Positions 51,738-60,056 of a stretch of DNA of 64,000 nt are shown one piece after another. A program made the position numbers and the translations under genes. Each line of letters starts with the position of its first letter. The stretch's first letter is position 1. Origin of the DNA: Hyphomicrobiales bacterium (lineage in GTDB: Bacteria; Pseudomonadota; Alphaproteobacteria; Rhizobiales; Aestuariivirgaceae); NCBI GenBank assembly GCA_025363755.1, contig JANYLQ010000032.1:62001-126000 (forward strand). The letters are read 5' to 3'. The notes beneath the pieces were generated by a model. The model was not told where the DNA came from, searched no databases, and worked only from the letters and a program-made list of their open reading frames with translations.

Positions 51738-52522
51738 ATTTCCGGTGGCACTTGGCATATGTCGCAGCTGAAAACGCGCCTTGCCGCCATTTCGAACTTA
51801 CGGATTTCAGAGCGGCAAGAAGGACAGGTCTCCTTGGCAAAAATATTGAAGCGTTCGCCATAGCGTGTTTTCGATTTTGTCACATTATCGACAGTGATGA
51901 TTGAATTATGCTTCACCCCAAGCTGCAAAAGCTTCACGGCATCGCTCCAAATACTGTCAAATGATACACGGTCGAGAGATTTTCCAGGCAATGCAGGATG
52001 AACTTTTTGTCGCCATAAAATTTCCGTGCGGTAGATATTGCCAATTCCGGCAATGACCGATTGATCCATTAAAAGCTGCCCAATCGAAACACGACTTGCC
52101 TTGATCTTCGCCCAGGCTTTTTCAGGGTCAGCATCTTCTCTCAGCACATCAGGGCCGATGCGGTTGGTCAAGGCCTTCAGCCCAGCCCGATCTAAAACTT
52201 CGCAAGTATTAGGTCCATTAATATCGACCACATGGCTGTTGCTCAGCAAGCGCACACGCACAGCCCCGCGCGGTTCTTTTGCTGGCACTTTGGCCGTTCT
52301 GAACTGGCCATAAAGCCCGAGATGAATGTGAAGCGCTGATCCCATTTGAAAATGATACAGCAAATGCTTGCCATATGCCTCAATCGCCGTGCAGGTCTGT
52401 CCGCTCAGTTCTTCTGCTCCAGCACTAAAGCGCCCTTGAGGCGATGTTACTACGAGCCTCTTTCCAACAAGCATTTTGCGCTGGTCAATTGCTGCGCGAT
52501 GTATGGTGTGTCCTTCGGGCAT
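51734..52522 (-). CDS. DNA glycosylase/AP lyase, Nei (endonuclease VIII) family
   Basis: I chose ATG 52522 because the protein must begin MPEGHTIHR: after Met removal the Pro is the catalytic nucleophile and the Glu assists. A much longer frame upstream is rejected. 262 residues. The helix-two-turn-helix region has SVIAGIGNIYRTEILWRQKVHP, and the C-terminal zinc finger is CPSCRSEIRKFEMAARRVFSCDIC. PEGHTI and the finger form indicate the Nei branch rather than MutM. It removes oxidised pyrimidines and cuts the abasic site. Confidence 0.88.
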   Translation of the reverse strand: MPEGHTIHRAAIDQRKMLVGKRLVVTSPQGRFSAGAEELSGQTCTAIEAYGKHLLYHFQMGSALHIHLGLYGQFRTAKVPAKEPRGAVRVRLLSNSHVVDINGPNTCEVLDRAGLKALTNRIGPDVLREDADPEKAWAKIKASRVSIGQLLMDQSVIAGIGNIYRTEILWRQKVHPALPGKSLDRVSFDSIWSDAVKLLQLGVKHNSIITVDNVTKSKTRYGERFNIFAKETCPSCRSEIRKFEMAARRVFSCDICQVPPEI

Positions 52523-52587
52523 TGTAAGTCTAAGAGTGGGGGCGTTTGGGTAATGAGTCCATGTGGCATTGATGCATGTCAAAAAAT

Positions 52588-52614
52588 AAAGCCCGGACTT
52601 GATGTCCGGGCTTT
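52588..52614 (-). terminator. Rho-independent terminator after ctrA
   Basis: Perfect 11-bp arms AAAGCCCGGAC and GTCCGGGCTTT with a TTGAT loop, followed in the minus direction by ATTTTTTG. It is 23 bases beyond the ctrA stop and separates it from nei. Confidence 0.88.
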
Positions 52615-52637
52615 CAAGTTTGGTGCATTGTAAATAA

Positions 52638-53363
52638 TTAAGCGATGCGCAGCATCTCTTCGTCGTGTTCGTGTCCTGGCATTGGCGGTGCGCCCTCGCG
52701 CAGCACGTAACCACGGCCCCAGACTGTTTCGATAAAATTCTTGCCCTCTGCAGCGTTGGCCAGCTTCTTGCGCAGCTTGCAGATAAACACGTCAATGATT
52801 TTGAGTTCAGGTTCGTCCATGCCGCCATAAAGGTGGTTGAGGAACATTTCTTTTGTAAGTGTCGTACCCTTGCGGAGCGATAGCAGCTCAAGCATCTGAT
52901 ATTCTTTGCCAGTGAGGTGCACACGTTGGCCACCCACTTCAACAGTCTTGGTATCGAGGTTCACCAGCAATTCGCCAGTGAGGATAACCGATTGGGCATG
53001 GCCCTTTGAGCGACGGACAACTGCGTGGATGCGAGCGACCAGTTCATCCTTGTGGAAAGGCTTGGTCATATAGTCATCAGCGCCAAAGCCCAGACCCTTC
53101 ACCTTATCTTCAATGCCTGCAAGGCCAGACAGGATGAGGATTGGTGTGCCAACTTTCGAGACACGCAGACTTTTTAAAACTTCATAGCCAGACATATCTG
53201 GCAAATTGAGATCGAGCAAAATGATGTCGTAATCATAAAGCTTGCCCAAATCGACGCCTTCTTCACCAAGGTCAGTCGTATAGACATTGAACCCTTCGGA
53301 TTTGAGCATCAACTCAATCGATTGAGCCGTTGCTGTGTCATCCTCGATCAACAAAACCCGCAT
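52638..53363 (-). CDS. ctrA: Cell-cycle master response regulator CtrA
   Basis: 241 residues, OmpR type. [63 protein letters not shown] is the highly conserved CtrA receiver start (acidic ED pair, phosphorylated Asp in LLDLNLPD). The winged-helix domain includes [53 protein letters not shown], near invariant in alphaproteobacteria. The usual C-terminal AA degradation signal is replaced by EEMLRIA. It controls replication, division and flagellar genes. ChpT (48465) is its phosphodonor and SciP (61744) its inhibitor. Confidence 0.96.
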   Translation of the reverse strand: MRVLLIEDDTATAQSIELMLKSEGFNVYTTDLGEEGVDLGKLYDYDIILLDLNLPDMSGYEVLKSLRVSKVGTPILILSGLAGIEDKVKGLGFGADDYMTKPFHKDELVARIHAVVRRSKGHAQSVILTGELLVNLDTKTVEVGGQRVHLTGKEYQMLELLSLRKGTTLTKEMFLNHLYGGMDEPELKIIDVFICKLRKKLANAAEGKNFIETVWGRGYVLREGAPPMPGHEHDEEMLRIA

Positions 53364-53464
53364 GCGAATCCCCTTCTATGCCAATCCCTCGTCGCCCGAG
53401 AGACCCTGAATTTTCCGCCAGCCCCATTTTGGGAAACCGACATCATGAACCATTAACTCTGAAT

Positions 53465-53500
53465 GTTAAGATAGACTTATAAAGGTTAACAAAACCTAAT
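53465..53500 (-). promoter_or_regulatory. Two tandem CtrA-binding boxes
   Basis: Read on the minus strand the sites are ATAAGTCTATCTTAAC and ATTAGGTTTTGTTAAC. Both match the TTAA-N7-TTAAC consensus except for one base (ATAA) or a transposition (ATTA) in the first half, and keep TTAAC exactly. They are spaced 20 bases apart, two helical turns, about 100 bases upstream of ctrA. Confidence 0.55.
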
Positions 53501-53674
53501 CTGTCTCACTCAATTCTTAATGACCTACTCACTACCTATTGTAGTCACTTAACCTCGACCCCCTAAATCTAGTGGTTGAGGATCCCGCGTTAAGCCATTT
53601 TTTACGGTAACCATTTGTTAGTGCGCAATTTACTTGGTCTTAAACCTGCTTGTTCATGATGATCTTTGAAAAGC

Positions 53675-53722
53675 GATTCACCACAGCTAGTTGATTCGTG
53701 GAATCGTGAATAGAGTCGAGTC
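53675..53722. promoter_or_regulatory. Cluster of five CcrM (GANTC) sites
   Basis: GATTC at 53675 and 53693, GAATC at 53701 and GAGTC at 53713 and 53718. Random expectation for a GANTC site is one in 256 positions, so five in 48 bp is strongly enriched. CcrM methylation at such sites times ctrA transcription in Caulobacter. Confidence 0.7.
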
Positions 53723-53764
53723 TAAGTAAAAAGGCGAATTATTTCGCCGGTGTGTTGAGTAAGG

Positions 53765-54172
53765 ATGGGTAGAGTAATGCGTTCACGTGAAAGTCTTTTG
53801 CGGTTAAACCGTTTCCGGGCCGAAGATTGCCGCAGGCAAGTGGCTGATATGGATCTGATGATCCAAGATTTGATGCGCAAGCATGATGACCTTGATGCGC
53901 ATGTAAAGTTTGAAGAGCAGCGCACTGGCGTGAGCGACATCAACAATGTGAATTATTCAATGGCCGCCAAATCAGTACGCGGGCGCCGCGATAATATTTT
54001 AAAAACCGTTGGTGAATTGCGCGACCAGCATGATTCGATGATCGAGCGTTTGAAAGAAGCCGAAGCCGACTTACGCAAAGTTGAAATGCTCGTTGAAAAA
54101 GAAACACCAACCGCAAAGCCTATTATGCCCGACATGACGGGTCGCATTCCGGTTCATGCATTAGTAAGATAA
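53765..54172 (+). CDS. fliJ: Flagellar export chaperone FliJ-like coiled-coil protein
   Basis: 135 residues from ATG 53765 (ATG 53777 is also possible). It has no membrane segment and is mostly helical coiled coil with many charged residues: ESLLRLNRFRAEDCRRQVADMDLMIQDLMRKHDDLDAHVKFEEQRTGVSD and RRDNILKTVGELRDQHDSMIERLKEAEADLRKVEML. It resembles the FliJ proteins that sit next to ctrA in Rhizobiales. FliJ helps couple the FliI ATPase to the flagellar export gate. No other flagellar genes are in the window. Identification rests on context plus coiled-coil pattern. Confidence 0.7.
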   Translation: MGRVMRSRESLLRLNRFRAEDCRRQVADMDLMIQDLMRKHDDLDAHVKFEEQRTGVSDINNVNYSMAAKSVRGRRDNILKTVGELRDQHDSMIERLKEAEADLRKVEMLVEKETPTAKPIMPDMTGRIPVHALVR

Positions 54173-54193
54173 GAAAAAAAGTTGCTTCAGATT

Positions 54194-54219
54194 GGCCGGG
54201 AATTTCCCGGCCTTTTTAT
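54194..54219 (+). terminator. Rho-independent terminator after fliJ
   Basis: Perfect 9-bp arms GGCCGGGAA / TTCCCGGCC with a single T between, followed by TTTTTATT. It ends the fliJ transcript 22 bases after the stop. Confidence 0.88.
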
Positions 54220-54267
54220 TGGTGGGGGGGCGGGGGGTGCTATTTGTATTTTTTCAAAACTATAAAT

Positions 54268-54342
54268 CGTCATGCCCGCGAACGCGGGCATCTGTGTTTT
54301 GTATCAAAGATAACGCAGATGCCCGCGTTCGCGAGGATGACG
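54268..54342. repeat. Palindromic REP-like element
   Basis: Two 27-bp arms (54268-54294 and 54316-54342) are reverse complements at 25 positions. Each arm carries an inner GCCCGCGAACGCGGGC palindrome, so each can form a GC-rich hairpin. The shape and the arm CGTCATGCCCGCG are typical of bacterial extragenic palindromes. It sits between fliJ and the sulfotransferase-like gene. Confidence 0.8.
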
Positions 54343-54376
54343 ATAAGGGGTCGGATTGTTCAAATTTAATCAAGAT

Positions 54377-55090
54377 CTAAAGCGCAAAAGCCTTCAATTT
54401 CTCATAATAGGGTCTCGCTTGGTCGGCCACCTTGTGCAACGTGGCACCGAGTGAAATTTCTCGCTCAGCCTGCTTCTCAAATCCTGTCGATTGCCAAACC
54501 GCATTATACCAATGCGGTGCCCACACGCCGTCGCATGATTTCTGACCCTTGGCCCAATGCAGCATTGCTTCATCAAACGGAATTGCCAGTGCCGGACAAA
54601 GCTTCACTAAACTTTCGCGTGGATTTTCAAGATGAAGGTCAGCATCCACCACGGGCGGCGCATGGCCCAAGTGTTGTGCGACTTCATCAAAAATTTCTGC
54701 TTGTTCAACAAAGCCAATCGCATGAAGTGAAACTTCATCATGCTTCTTGGCATAAGACGCCAAAACCTTTTCCGGCGACCGTATTAAGAACGAATTCGTC
54801 AGGGTACGGATGAATTTACGGCTAAAATTGGCCAGCATGTGATGCGTCATGTGCTTTTGGTAAAATATTGGCTTTTCACTTTGGCTAGCGCAACGCTTTG
54901 CGACCTCCGACCAATCTGTTTCACAGCTTTGTAAAATATTTTCGCGCATCGGATGTGTCAGTCCTGATTCTTTCAGATAGGCCCCGTAGAAAGGTTCATC
55001 CCAGGCCACGCAATCACTGCGGTTGGCAAATGAATACATCATAGCCGTTGAGATGTTACGCGGCCCTGACCACATTGCGATATTTGTCAT
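54377..55090 (-). CDS. P-loop sulfotransferase-like protein
   Basis: ATG 55090, 237 residues. N-terminal MTNIAMWSGPRNISTAMMYSFANRSDCVAWDEPFYGAYL has the PRNxST loop of sulfotransferase-like P-loop proteins, and KHMTHHM and FLIRSPEKVLASYAKK follow, where the R.S..V...S pattern binds PAPS in relatives. It is the third gene in a minus-strand operon with a class IV aminotransferase and a LysE exporter, joined by four-base overlaps. I recall plant branched-chain aminotransferase-like proteins fusing such a domain to a class IV aminotransferase, which suggests a functional link. Activity is unknown. Confidence 0.7.
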   Translation of the reverse strand: MTNIAMWSGPRNISTAMMYSFANRSDCVAWDEPFYGAYLKESGLTHPMRENILQSCETDWSEVAKRCASQSEKPIFYQKHMTHHMLANFSRKFIRTLTNSFLIRSPEKVLASYAKKHDEVSLHAIGFVEQAEIFDEVAQHLGHAPPVVDADLHLENPRESLVKLCPALAIPFDEAMLHWAKGQKSCDGVWAPHWYNAVWQSTGFEKQAEREISLGATLHKVADQARPYYEKLKAFAL

Positions 55091-55689
55091 TTCAAATTCC
55101 CAGTCGAGACAAAAAACCAGATTGCAGCCAGTGCGATGGCGACAGCCAAACAACGGCGCACCAATACTGCTTGCGGCGAATGCTCCAACCAATTGGATAA
55201 GCTGCCTGCAAGAACAGCGATTGAAGCATGAATGAAAGTTGCGATGATCACATAGATTGCGGTGAGCAACGCCACTTGTTGATGAGGATGATCGGGTATG
55301 ACTATAAATCGTGGAAGAATGGCTGCATAAAATAAATACGCTTTAGGGTTCAGAACGTTGCTGATCAGGCCTTGAGCGAAATAGGCGCCGTTGGATTTTA
55401 TTTCAATTTTTTCAGCCGCATTAGAATCGACCCAAGCATCATAGGCCAGATAAAAAAGATAGAGTGTTCCAACCCAGCGCAAAGCTGTGATCAACGAGGG
55501 ATAATTATCAAATAGCAATGTGAGGCCAAGGCCCGCCACAATACCTGCAAAGGTCAACCCTAAGCATATTCCTGCAACAGCGGCCAGAGCTGAAACCCGA
55601 CCACGTGTTGCACCAAGCACAGCCAGCCATGTCATGTTTGGGCCGGGCGTTAGTTCAATAATGACGGATGCAATAATGAATTCAAACAT
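55087..55689 (-). CDS. LysE-family amino-acid exporter
   Basis: ATG 55689 (a GTG at 55692 is in frame), 200 residues. FEFIIASVIIELTPGPNMTWLAVLGATRGRVSAL with the TPGPN motif is the LysE/RhtB signature. About six membrane helices follow. NVLNPKAYLFYAAILPRFI contains the second conserved block (NPKA). It exports amino acids or derivatives to the periplasm. The start overlaps the upstream aminotransferase stop (TGATG) and its stop overlaps the sulfotransferase-like start (ATGA). The substrate may be a product of the adjacent aminotransferase. Confidence 0.87.
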   Translation of the reverse strand: MFEFIIASVIIELTPGPNMTWLAVLGATRGRVSALAAVAGICLGLTFAGIVAGLGLTLLFDNYPSLITALRWVGTLYLFYLAYDAWVDSNAAEKIEIKSNGAYFAQGLISNVLNPKAYLFYAAILPRFIVIPDHPHQQVALLTAIYVIIATFIHASIAVLAGSLSNWLEHSPQAVLVRRCLAVAIALAAIWFFVSTGNLK

Positions 55690-56639
55690 CACAAAGTTCG
55701 CGTGGCGTCACGCTTGGCCAAAGTTTTATAGGCTTCGGAAAGTTTGCGCGTAATCTCTCCCGCACCACTCCAATCATCGTTCGACAGTGGATGGCGCACC
55801 GGCCTGCCATCAATGATGCGCACTGGCGTTGTGCCAGCAAAGGTACCGGTGACGAAAGCCTCATCTGCGCCGTAGACATCATAAAGCGAAAAGTGTTTTT
55901 CAAAAACCGGAATAGAAAGATCGTGGCACAGGCGGATGATATTCCCGCGCGTAATGCCGGGGATGCAATATTGCCCCGTGCTCGTCCACACTTCGCCCCG
56001 CCGTATGATAAAGAAATGGGTTGAGTTACAAGTGGCCACAAAGCCATGCGGGTCAAGCATCAAGGCTTCATCTGCACCAGCATTGGTTGCTTGAATACAG
56101 GCAGTGATGCAATTGAGTTTCGAATGTGAATTAAGCTTCTGGTCTTGGACGTCGGGATAACCACGGCGCACATTCACAGTGTGCAAGCTCAAACCTTTTT
56201 CAAATTTTTCAGGGTTTGGATTTTTGTGTTCGGGGATGATTACGATTGTTGCGGGTGTGATCGTGACTCGTGGATCTTGATAAGGTGTGGCCTTCACACC
56301 GCGTGTGACCATCAATCTTACATGCACACCATCACTCATCTTGTTGGCATCGATGCAGGCAAACAGACGATTCACCAATTCATCGGGGCGCAAACCAATA
56401 TCCATAAAAATCGCCTTGGCCCCTTCATAGAGCCGTTCAATATGTTCGCGCAAAAATGGCACGCCGCCATTCACCAGCCGAAGCCCCTCCCACACGCCGT
56501 CACCCAAAATAAATCCGGAATCAAAAACCGAAACCACGGCTTTCTCGCGCGGCAGTAATTCGCCATTCACCGAAATTAAAATATGTGCGTTGCGCGGATC
56601 AACCGCGATGTCGTGGATGGATTGGCTTTGCGTGTTCAT
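55689..56639 (-). CDS. Class IV PLP aminotransferase (branched-chain or D-amino-acid type)
   Basis: ATG 56639, 316 residues. ISVNGELLPREKAVVSVFDSGFILGDGVWEGLRLVNG is the standard N-terminal block. The Schiff-base Lys is in QDQKLNSHSKLNC, and ADEALMLDPHGFVATCNSTHFFII holds the Glu that grips the PLP ring nitrogen. The FAGTTPVRIIDGR loop near residue 270 is typical. Substrate may be branched-chain, D-amino or aminodeoxychorismate type; the motifs do not decide between them. First in an operon with LysE and the sulfotransferase-like gene, divergent from hutD. Confidence 0.85.
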   Translation of the reverse strand: MNTQSQSIHDIAVDPRNAHILISVNGELLPREKAVVSVFDSGFILGDGVWEGLRLVNGGVPFLREHIERLYEGAKAIFMDIGLRPDELVNRLFACIDANKMSDGVHVRLMVTRGVKATPYQDPRVTITPATIVIIPEHKNPNPEKFEKGLSLHTVNVRRGYPDVQDQKLNSHSKLNCITACIQATNAGADEALMLDPHGFVATCNSTHFFIIRRGEVWTSTGQYCIPGITRGNIIRLCHDLSIPVFEKHFSLYDVYGADEAFVTGTFAGTTPVRIIDGRPVRHPLSNDDWSGAGEITRKLSEAYKTLAKRDATRTL

Positions 56640-56684
56640 GTATGCATCATGCCGCGCGCGCAGCAAAAGATAAAGGGGCCAACC

Positions 56685-57257
56685 ATGCTACGATTAATCC
56701 GCCAGTCTGAAATGCTTGAAGGCCCGTGGCGTAACGGCATGGGTGTGTCGTGGGAGATTGCATCGCACAAGGAGCCCGGCGCTGCCGATTTTTCCTGGCG
56801 TTTTGCCAAAGCAAGAATTGACCGTGATGTACCATTTTCAATCTATCCGGGCATGGACCGCGTGTTCATGCAGATTTCAGGTAATGGCTTGGATTTGGAA
56901 TTTGAGGGCGGGCACGTATTACAAGTTCATGAAAGCAACGTGCCCCACGCCTTTGCCTGCGATATTCCACTGAATTGCAAATTACGAGGTGGCCCGTGTT
57001 TTGATCTCAATCTTTTCACAACACGCGGGGTATATGAGGCGCAGGCAAGTGTATTAAGATTGAGTGGGATGGAGACGCTTGATCTCGCGAACATCGAAGC
57101 CGTTTTTTTCGCTCTCGAAGGTTCGGTGGTGCTGAGCGGGCAGGGCGGGGCTATTCAGTTGCAAGCGGGTGATGCTGCTGTGGCAACATTGGAACAGGTT
57201 ACAACTGTAGCCGGAAATTCAGCGTCGTTGTTTGTCGGAATTCTGCAACACCTCTAA
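56685..57257 (+). CDS. HutD-family cupin protein
   Basis: I chose ATG 56685 with AGGGG upstream, giving 190 residues (MLRLIRQSEMLEGPWRNGMGVSWEIA). The block PWRNGMG, then FSWRFAKARIDRDVPFSIYPGMDRVFMQISGNGLDLEF, is the HutD/Ves (DUF886) cupin pattern. HutD is thought to help histidine utilisation regulation, but no hut genes are nearby, so the annotation describes the fold only. It is divergent from the aminotransferase operon with 45 bases between starts. Confidence 0.8.
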   Translation: MLRLIRQSEMLEGPWRNGMGVSWEIASHKEPGAADFSWRFAKARIDRDVPFSIYPGMDRVFMQISGNGLDLEFEGGHVLQVHESNVPHAFACDIPLNCKLRGGPCFDLNLFTTRGVYEAQASVLRLSGMETLDLANIEAVFFALEGSVVLSGQGGAIQLQAGDAAVATLEQVTTVAGNSASLFVGILQHL

Positions 57258-57296
57258 ATAAATAATTACTTGAAACCCACAACAGCAACGCGAGCG

Positions 57297-58103
57297 TTAT
57301 TCCACCCCCATAACCAACCCTTCTATGTCATGTTTTTGTGTTGGTGGAATCAGAGTTTCCACTACCTTGCAAATCAGATGTTGGCGTGTGATTTCAGGCA
57401 GGGCATCGAAGTAGTCCTTTGTTACCATCATATCATGCAAAGCCGCGTGGCCAGCCCCTGGAGCATCTATACCCAGCACCAAAACCGGTCGTGCGATGGG
57501 CGAGGCGTGCGTTGTTCCACGGTGGATGGTCAGCGCCGAACGGCACGAGACATCGCCTCTTTGCGGAAACTTGCGAATTCCGCGCTCAGCAAATTTGGGC
57601 CATTCATCTTTCTCTGGAAACATTTCATGTTTCCAGCTGCGCCCATCTTCCCATTGCGTACCAACCGCAATTTCAAAGGGCCCCATATCTGGCGTCACGT
57701 CAACGCCGGTCAAATTAAAAGCCAGCGAGGTAATGCGCTTGTCTTTAAACGTTTCAGGCGGTGACGGAAAATCGCGGTGCCATGGCTGGTTTTTGGCACC
57801 TTGAAAGGGCACATCAAAACCGATTTCCACAATCTCATATTGCGGGCCACACACAGCACTCGCCATCTCAACCACCCAAGGGTGCGATGTGAGATCAGCA
57901 AAACCGCGAAAATCTTGCGGGTGAATTTCCACATACCAGCGCCGCGGGCCCCGACCCACCGCACCACCCGGCCGTTGAATGGCCGACCAAAAAGCCGTCA
58001 TCATATCCTCGTGCATGTCATCCACCCACGCAGTCGAGAAGGCAGACTTCAGCCCAACAATACCGTCTTGATAAAGTGTTTTTACATTTTCTGATTGGGT
58101 CAA
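57297..58103 (-). CDS. PhyH-family Fe(II)/2-oxoglutarate dioxygenase
   Basis: 268 residues beginning at TTG 58103, behind a GAG. The iron ligands are His and Asp in WHRDFPSPPETF and the distal His in IHRGTTHASPIARPVLVLG, with the Arg that binds 2-oxoglutarate right after. Phytanoyl-CoA dioxygenase relatives hydroxylate lipids, amino acids or secondary metabolites. No pathway context is present, so the substrate is unknown. The TTG start is less certain than the domain call. It is convergent with hutD and separated by 39 bases. Confidence 0.75.
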   Translation of the reverse strand: MTQSENVKTLYQDGIVGLKSAFSTAWVDDMHEDMMTAFWSAIQRPGGAVGRGPRRWYVEIHPQDFRGFADLTSHPWVVEMASAVCGPQYEIVEIGFDVPFQGAKNQPWHRDFPSPPETFKDKRITSLAFNLTGVDVTPDMGPFEIAVGTQWEDGRSWKHEMFPEKDEWPKFAERGIRKFPQRGDVSCRSALTIHRGTTHASPIARPVLVLGIDAPGAGHAALHDMMVTKDYFDALPEITRQHLICKVVETLIPPTQKHDIEGLVMGVE

Positions 58104-58663
58104 ATTGCTACTCGCGCATTTGGGATTGTTGGTTCGATAATGGCTTTGTTCAATGAAAGATTAGCCAAGTTGCAAAGGCTAAGACTAACACATAACCAAA
58201 TGGAAGTATATTTGAGTATTTTCGATAGCCTTGGCTCGATTGGGATTTTGTAGCGTCCGCAAAACGCAAAAAGTGGTATTTTGCTGTCTTCATTAAAAGC
58301 CACGCATGTTGTGGCAGCTTCCCCAAAGGTAAGCACGAAGTTCAGTGCTAGACTAAAATTTTTCGCGCCTCTCCCTTGGAGAAGCTGTCGCAAGGCGACC
58401 AATGAGGTTCCTTGCCGCTAGCCCGAAATTCAGTTAGGTGCGACGGCAACGTAATGCATAATCCAGCGTGATCTGATTAAGTTGATTGCTAAAAAATTTG
58501 TATCCAATACATACGGGTTGGTCTCTCTCGCAAAGACTTTAGTGCATCTCGGCGAAACCATTATTATTTGTCCGTGCTCTTTGATAAGGCGCTGCCAACC
58601 TTGTAAGTCTCATATTATTGTGCTTACAAATGCAATGACTGAGATCGAATTTTAGGGTTTAAA
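58104..58663. other. 560-bp non-coding gap before the histidine kinase
   Basis: I find no gene here. A 100-codon minus-strand frame at 58100-58402 has no ribosome site and an implausible composition. A small palindrome TGTAT-CCA-ATACA is at 58499-58511, and AGGG lies seven bases before the kinase ATG at 58664. Nothing else stands out. Confidence 0.4.
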
Positions 58664-60022
58664 ATGGTTCGCATTCTGGGACCTCGACTCACCATTTTTC
58701 CGATAACTGTGGGCTTTCTCGCTCTTGGGTTGATGTTGGTAACGACTTTCTGGCTTAATTCTCGCACCCAAGCACTTTTTGACGACGTGGTGACGTTGCG
58801 GGAGGTTCGTAAGGAAGCGGCGGATTTGCGCACAGCTTTACTGACCGCTGAGTCCAGTCAGAGGGGTTTTCTCTACACGCAAAATGAGGTCTATCTTGGT
58901 CCTTTTGATGCAGCCAAATCTCAAGCCATAAAGCAGATGAAGCTTTTGCAATCGGGTCTCTCATTGTTTCCAAACCTCCAAGGCGCGAGCCAAAGGTTGG
59001 GCGACGTAGTAAATCAGAAAATCCAAGATATGGATCAGACGGTGTCCATTCAACAAGCTCGGCAATATGCTCAAGCGCTCGCACTTGTCAAAACCGATCA
59101 TGGCAAAGCCCTCATGGACGAAGCAAGCGTTTACCTTAGCGGGATTATCCGCGCCGCAGACGAGAGGCTTCTTGATCGTGTTGCAGAACAGCAAGAAACT
59201 GCGGGCCTGCTCAAACTGGTTTCCGTACTTAGCACCCTCGTTATTTTGGCGGTCGTTGCAATTGTAGCGAATATTCTGACGAACTACACGCGCGGGTTAA
59301 CAGCAGCTGAGCGGGAGGTGTCGGAACTCAACGAACATCTTGAGGAACGCGTGCAGCATCGCACCGATGAACTTGGACATGCCAATGAACAACTAAAGGC
59401 GGCAAGAGACCGTGCGGAGGCATTATTATCGGAAGTCAATCACCGTGTTGCGAACAGCCTCACGATGGTGTCCACAATTGTGAATATGCAGGCGAATTCT
59501 GTAAAAGACTCGGCAGCAAAGAATGCTTTGGCCGAAACAAGAGATCGGATTTATGCAATATCTCTTGTCCACCGAGAACTTTACACTACGGGCGACGTTC
59601 GTTTTGTCGTCCTTGACGATTATCTGGGTGGCTTGCTGTCGCATCTTCAATCTTCGGTAAACGACGATATGCGTGGAATTATACTGAAGCCTCGATTTGT
59701 CTCGGTCAAAATGCCTATCGATCAGAGCATAAGTTTGGGTGTTGTCTTAAACGAATGGGTCAGCAACGCCCTGAAATATGCCTATCCCAGCGGCAAGGGA
59801 GAAATTCGAATTGACCTGAAGACTATTGGTGAAAACCGAGCCGAATTGATTGTTGCCGATGATGGGATCGGCATTGATCTGCAAAGAAAAACGCAGGGCA
59901 CAGGATTTGGAACTAAAATCATAGGCGCCATGGTGATTAGTCTGGCGGCAGAAATGGAATATGAACAAGGGACACCGGGTACAATAGCCAGACTTACGTT
60001 TCCGCTCACGCAGTTTGCCTAA
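58664..60022 (+). CDS. Sensor histidine kinase with CHASE3 and HWE/HisKA_2 domains
   Basis: 452 residues. An N-terminal membrane helix (FPITVGFLALGLMLVTTFWL) is followed by a CHASE3 sensor region (about residues 40-180, with AESSQRGFLYTQNEVYL, its diagnostic piece) and a second helix (LVSVLSTLVILAVVAIVANIL). A coiled linker leads to the phospho-acceptor His in LLSEVNHRVANSLTMVSTIVNMQ, typical of HisKA_2, and the ATPase N box ISLGVVLNEWVSNALKYAYP. The C-terminal DDGIGID and GTGFGTKII complete it. No response regulator is adjacent. It may pair with a general-stress PhyR system or a distant regulator. The periplasmic CHASE3 could take a signal from the neighbouring binding protein. Confidence 0.87.
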   Translation: MVRILGPRLTIFPITVGFLALGLMLVTTFWLNSRTQALFDDVVTLREVRKEAADLRTALLTAESSQRGFLYTQNEVYLGPFDAAKSQAIKQMKLLQSGLSLFPNLQGASQRLGDVVNQKIQDMDQTVSIQQARQYAQALALVKTDHGKALMDEASVYLSGIIRAADERLLDRVAEQQETAGLLKLVSVLSTLVILAVVAIVANILTNYTRGLTAAEREVSELNEHLEERVQHRTDELGHANEQLKAARDRAEALLSEVNHRVANSLTMVSTIVNMQANSVKDSAAKNALAETRDRIYAISLVHRELYTTGDVRFVVLDDYLGGLLSHLQSSVNDDMRGIILKPRFVSVKMPIDQSISLGVVLNEWVSNALKYAYPSGKGEIRIDLKTIGENRAELIVADDGIGIDLQRKTQGTGFGTKIIGAMVISLAAEMEYEQGTPGTIARLTFPLTQFA

Positions 60023-60056
60023 AGATACGCCATTCCATACGCGGCAACAACCGTCA

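Larger units (their letters stand above)
53364..53764. promoter_or_regulatory. 401-bp control region between ctrA and fliJ
   Basis: No coding sequence was seen. On the minus strand two candidate CtrA boxes of the form wTwA-N7-TTAAC occur at 53465-53480 and 53485-53500. On the plus strand TTTA-N7-TTAA is at 53629-53643. Five GANTC sites lie within 48 bp at 53675-53722. This fits a ctrA promoter under CtrA feedback and CcrM methylation, with fliJ expressed divergently. Confidence 0.65.

Noticed and set aside
52523-52942. 140-residue N-terminal extension of the Nei glycosylase
   Set aside because: The catalytic Pro must be residue 2 of the mature enzyme, and the extension runs through the ctrA terminator and antisense to ctrA.
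58100-58402. 100-codon minus-strand frame before the PhyH gene
   Set aside because: No ribosome site, odd composition, overlaps the PhyH start by four bases with no family resemblance.
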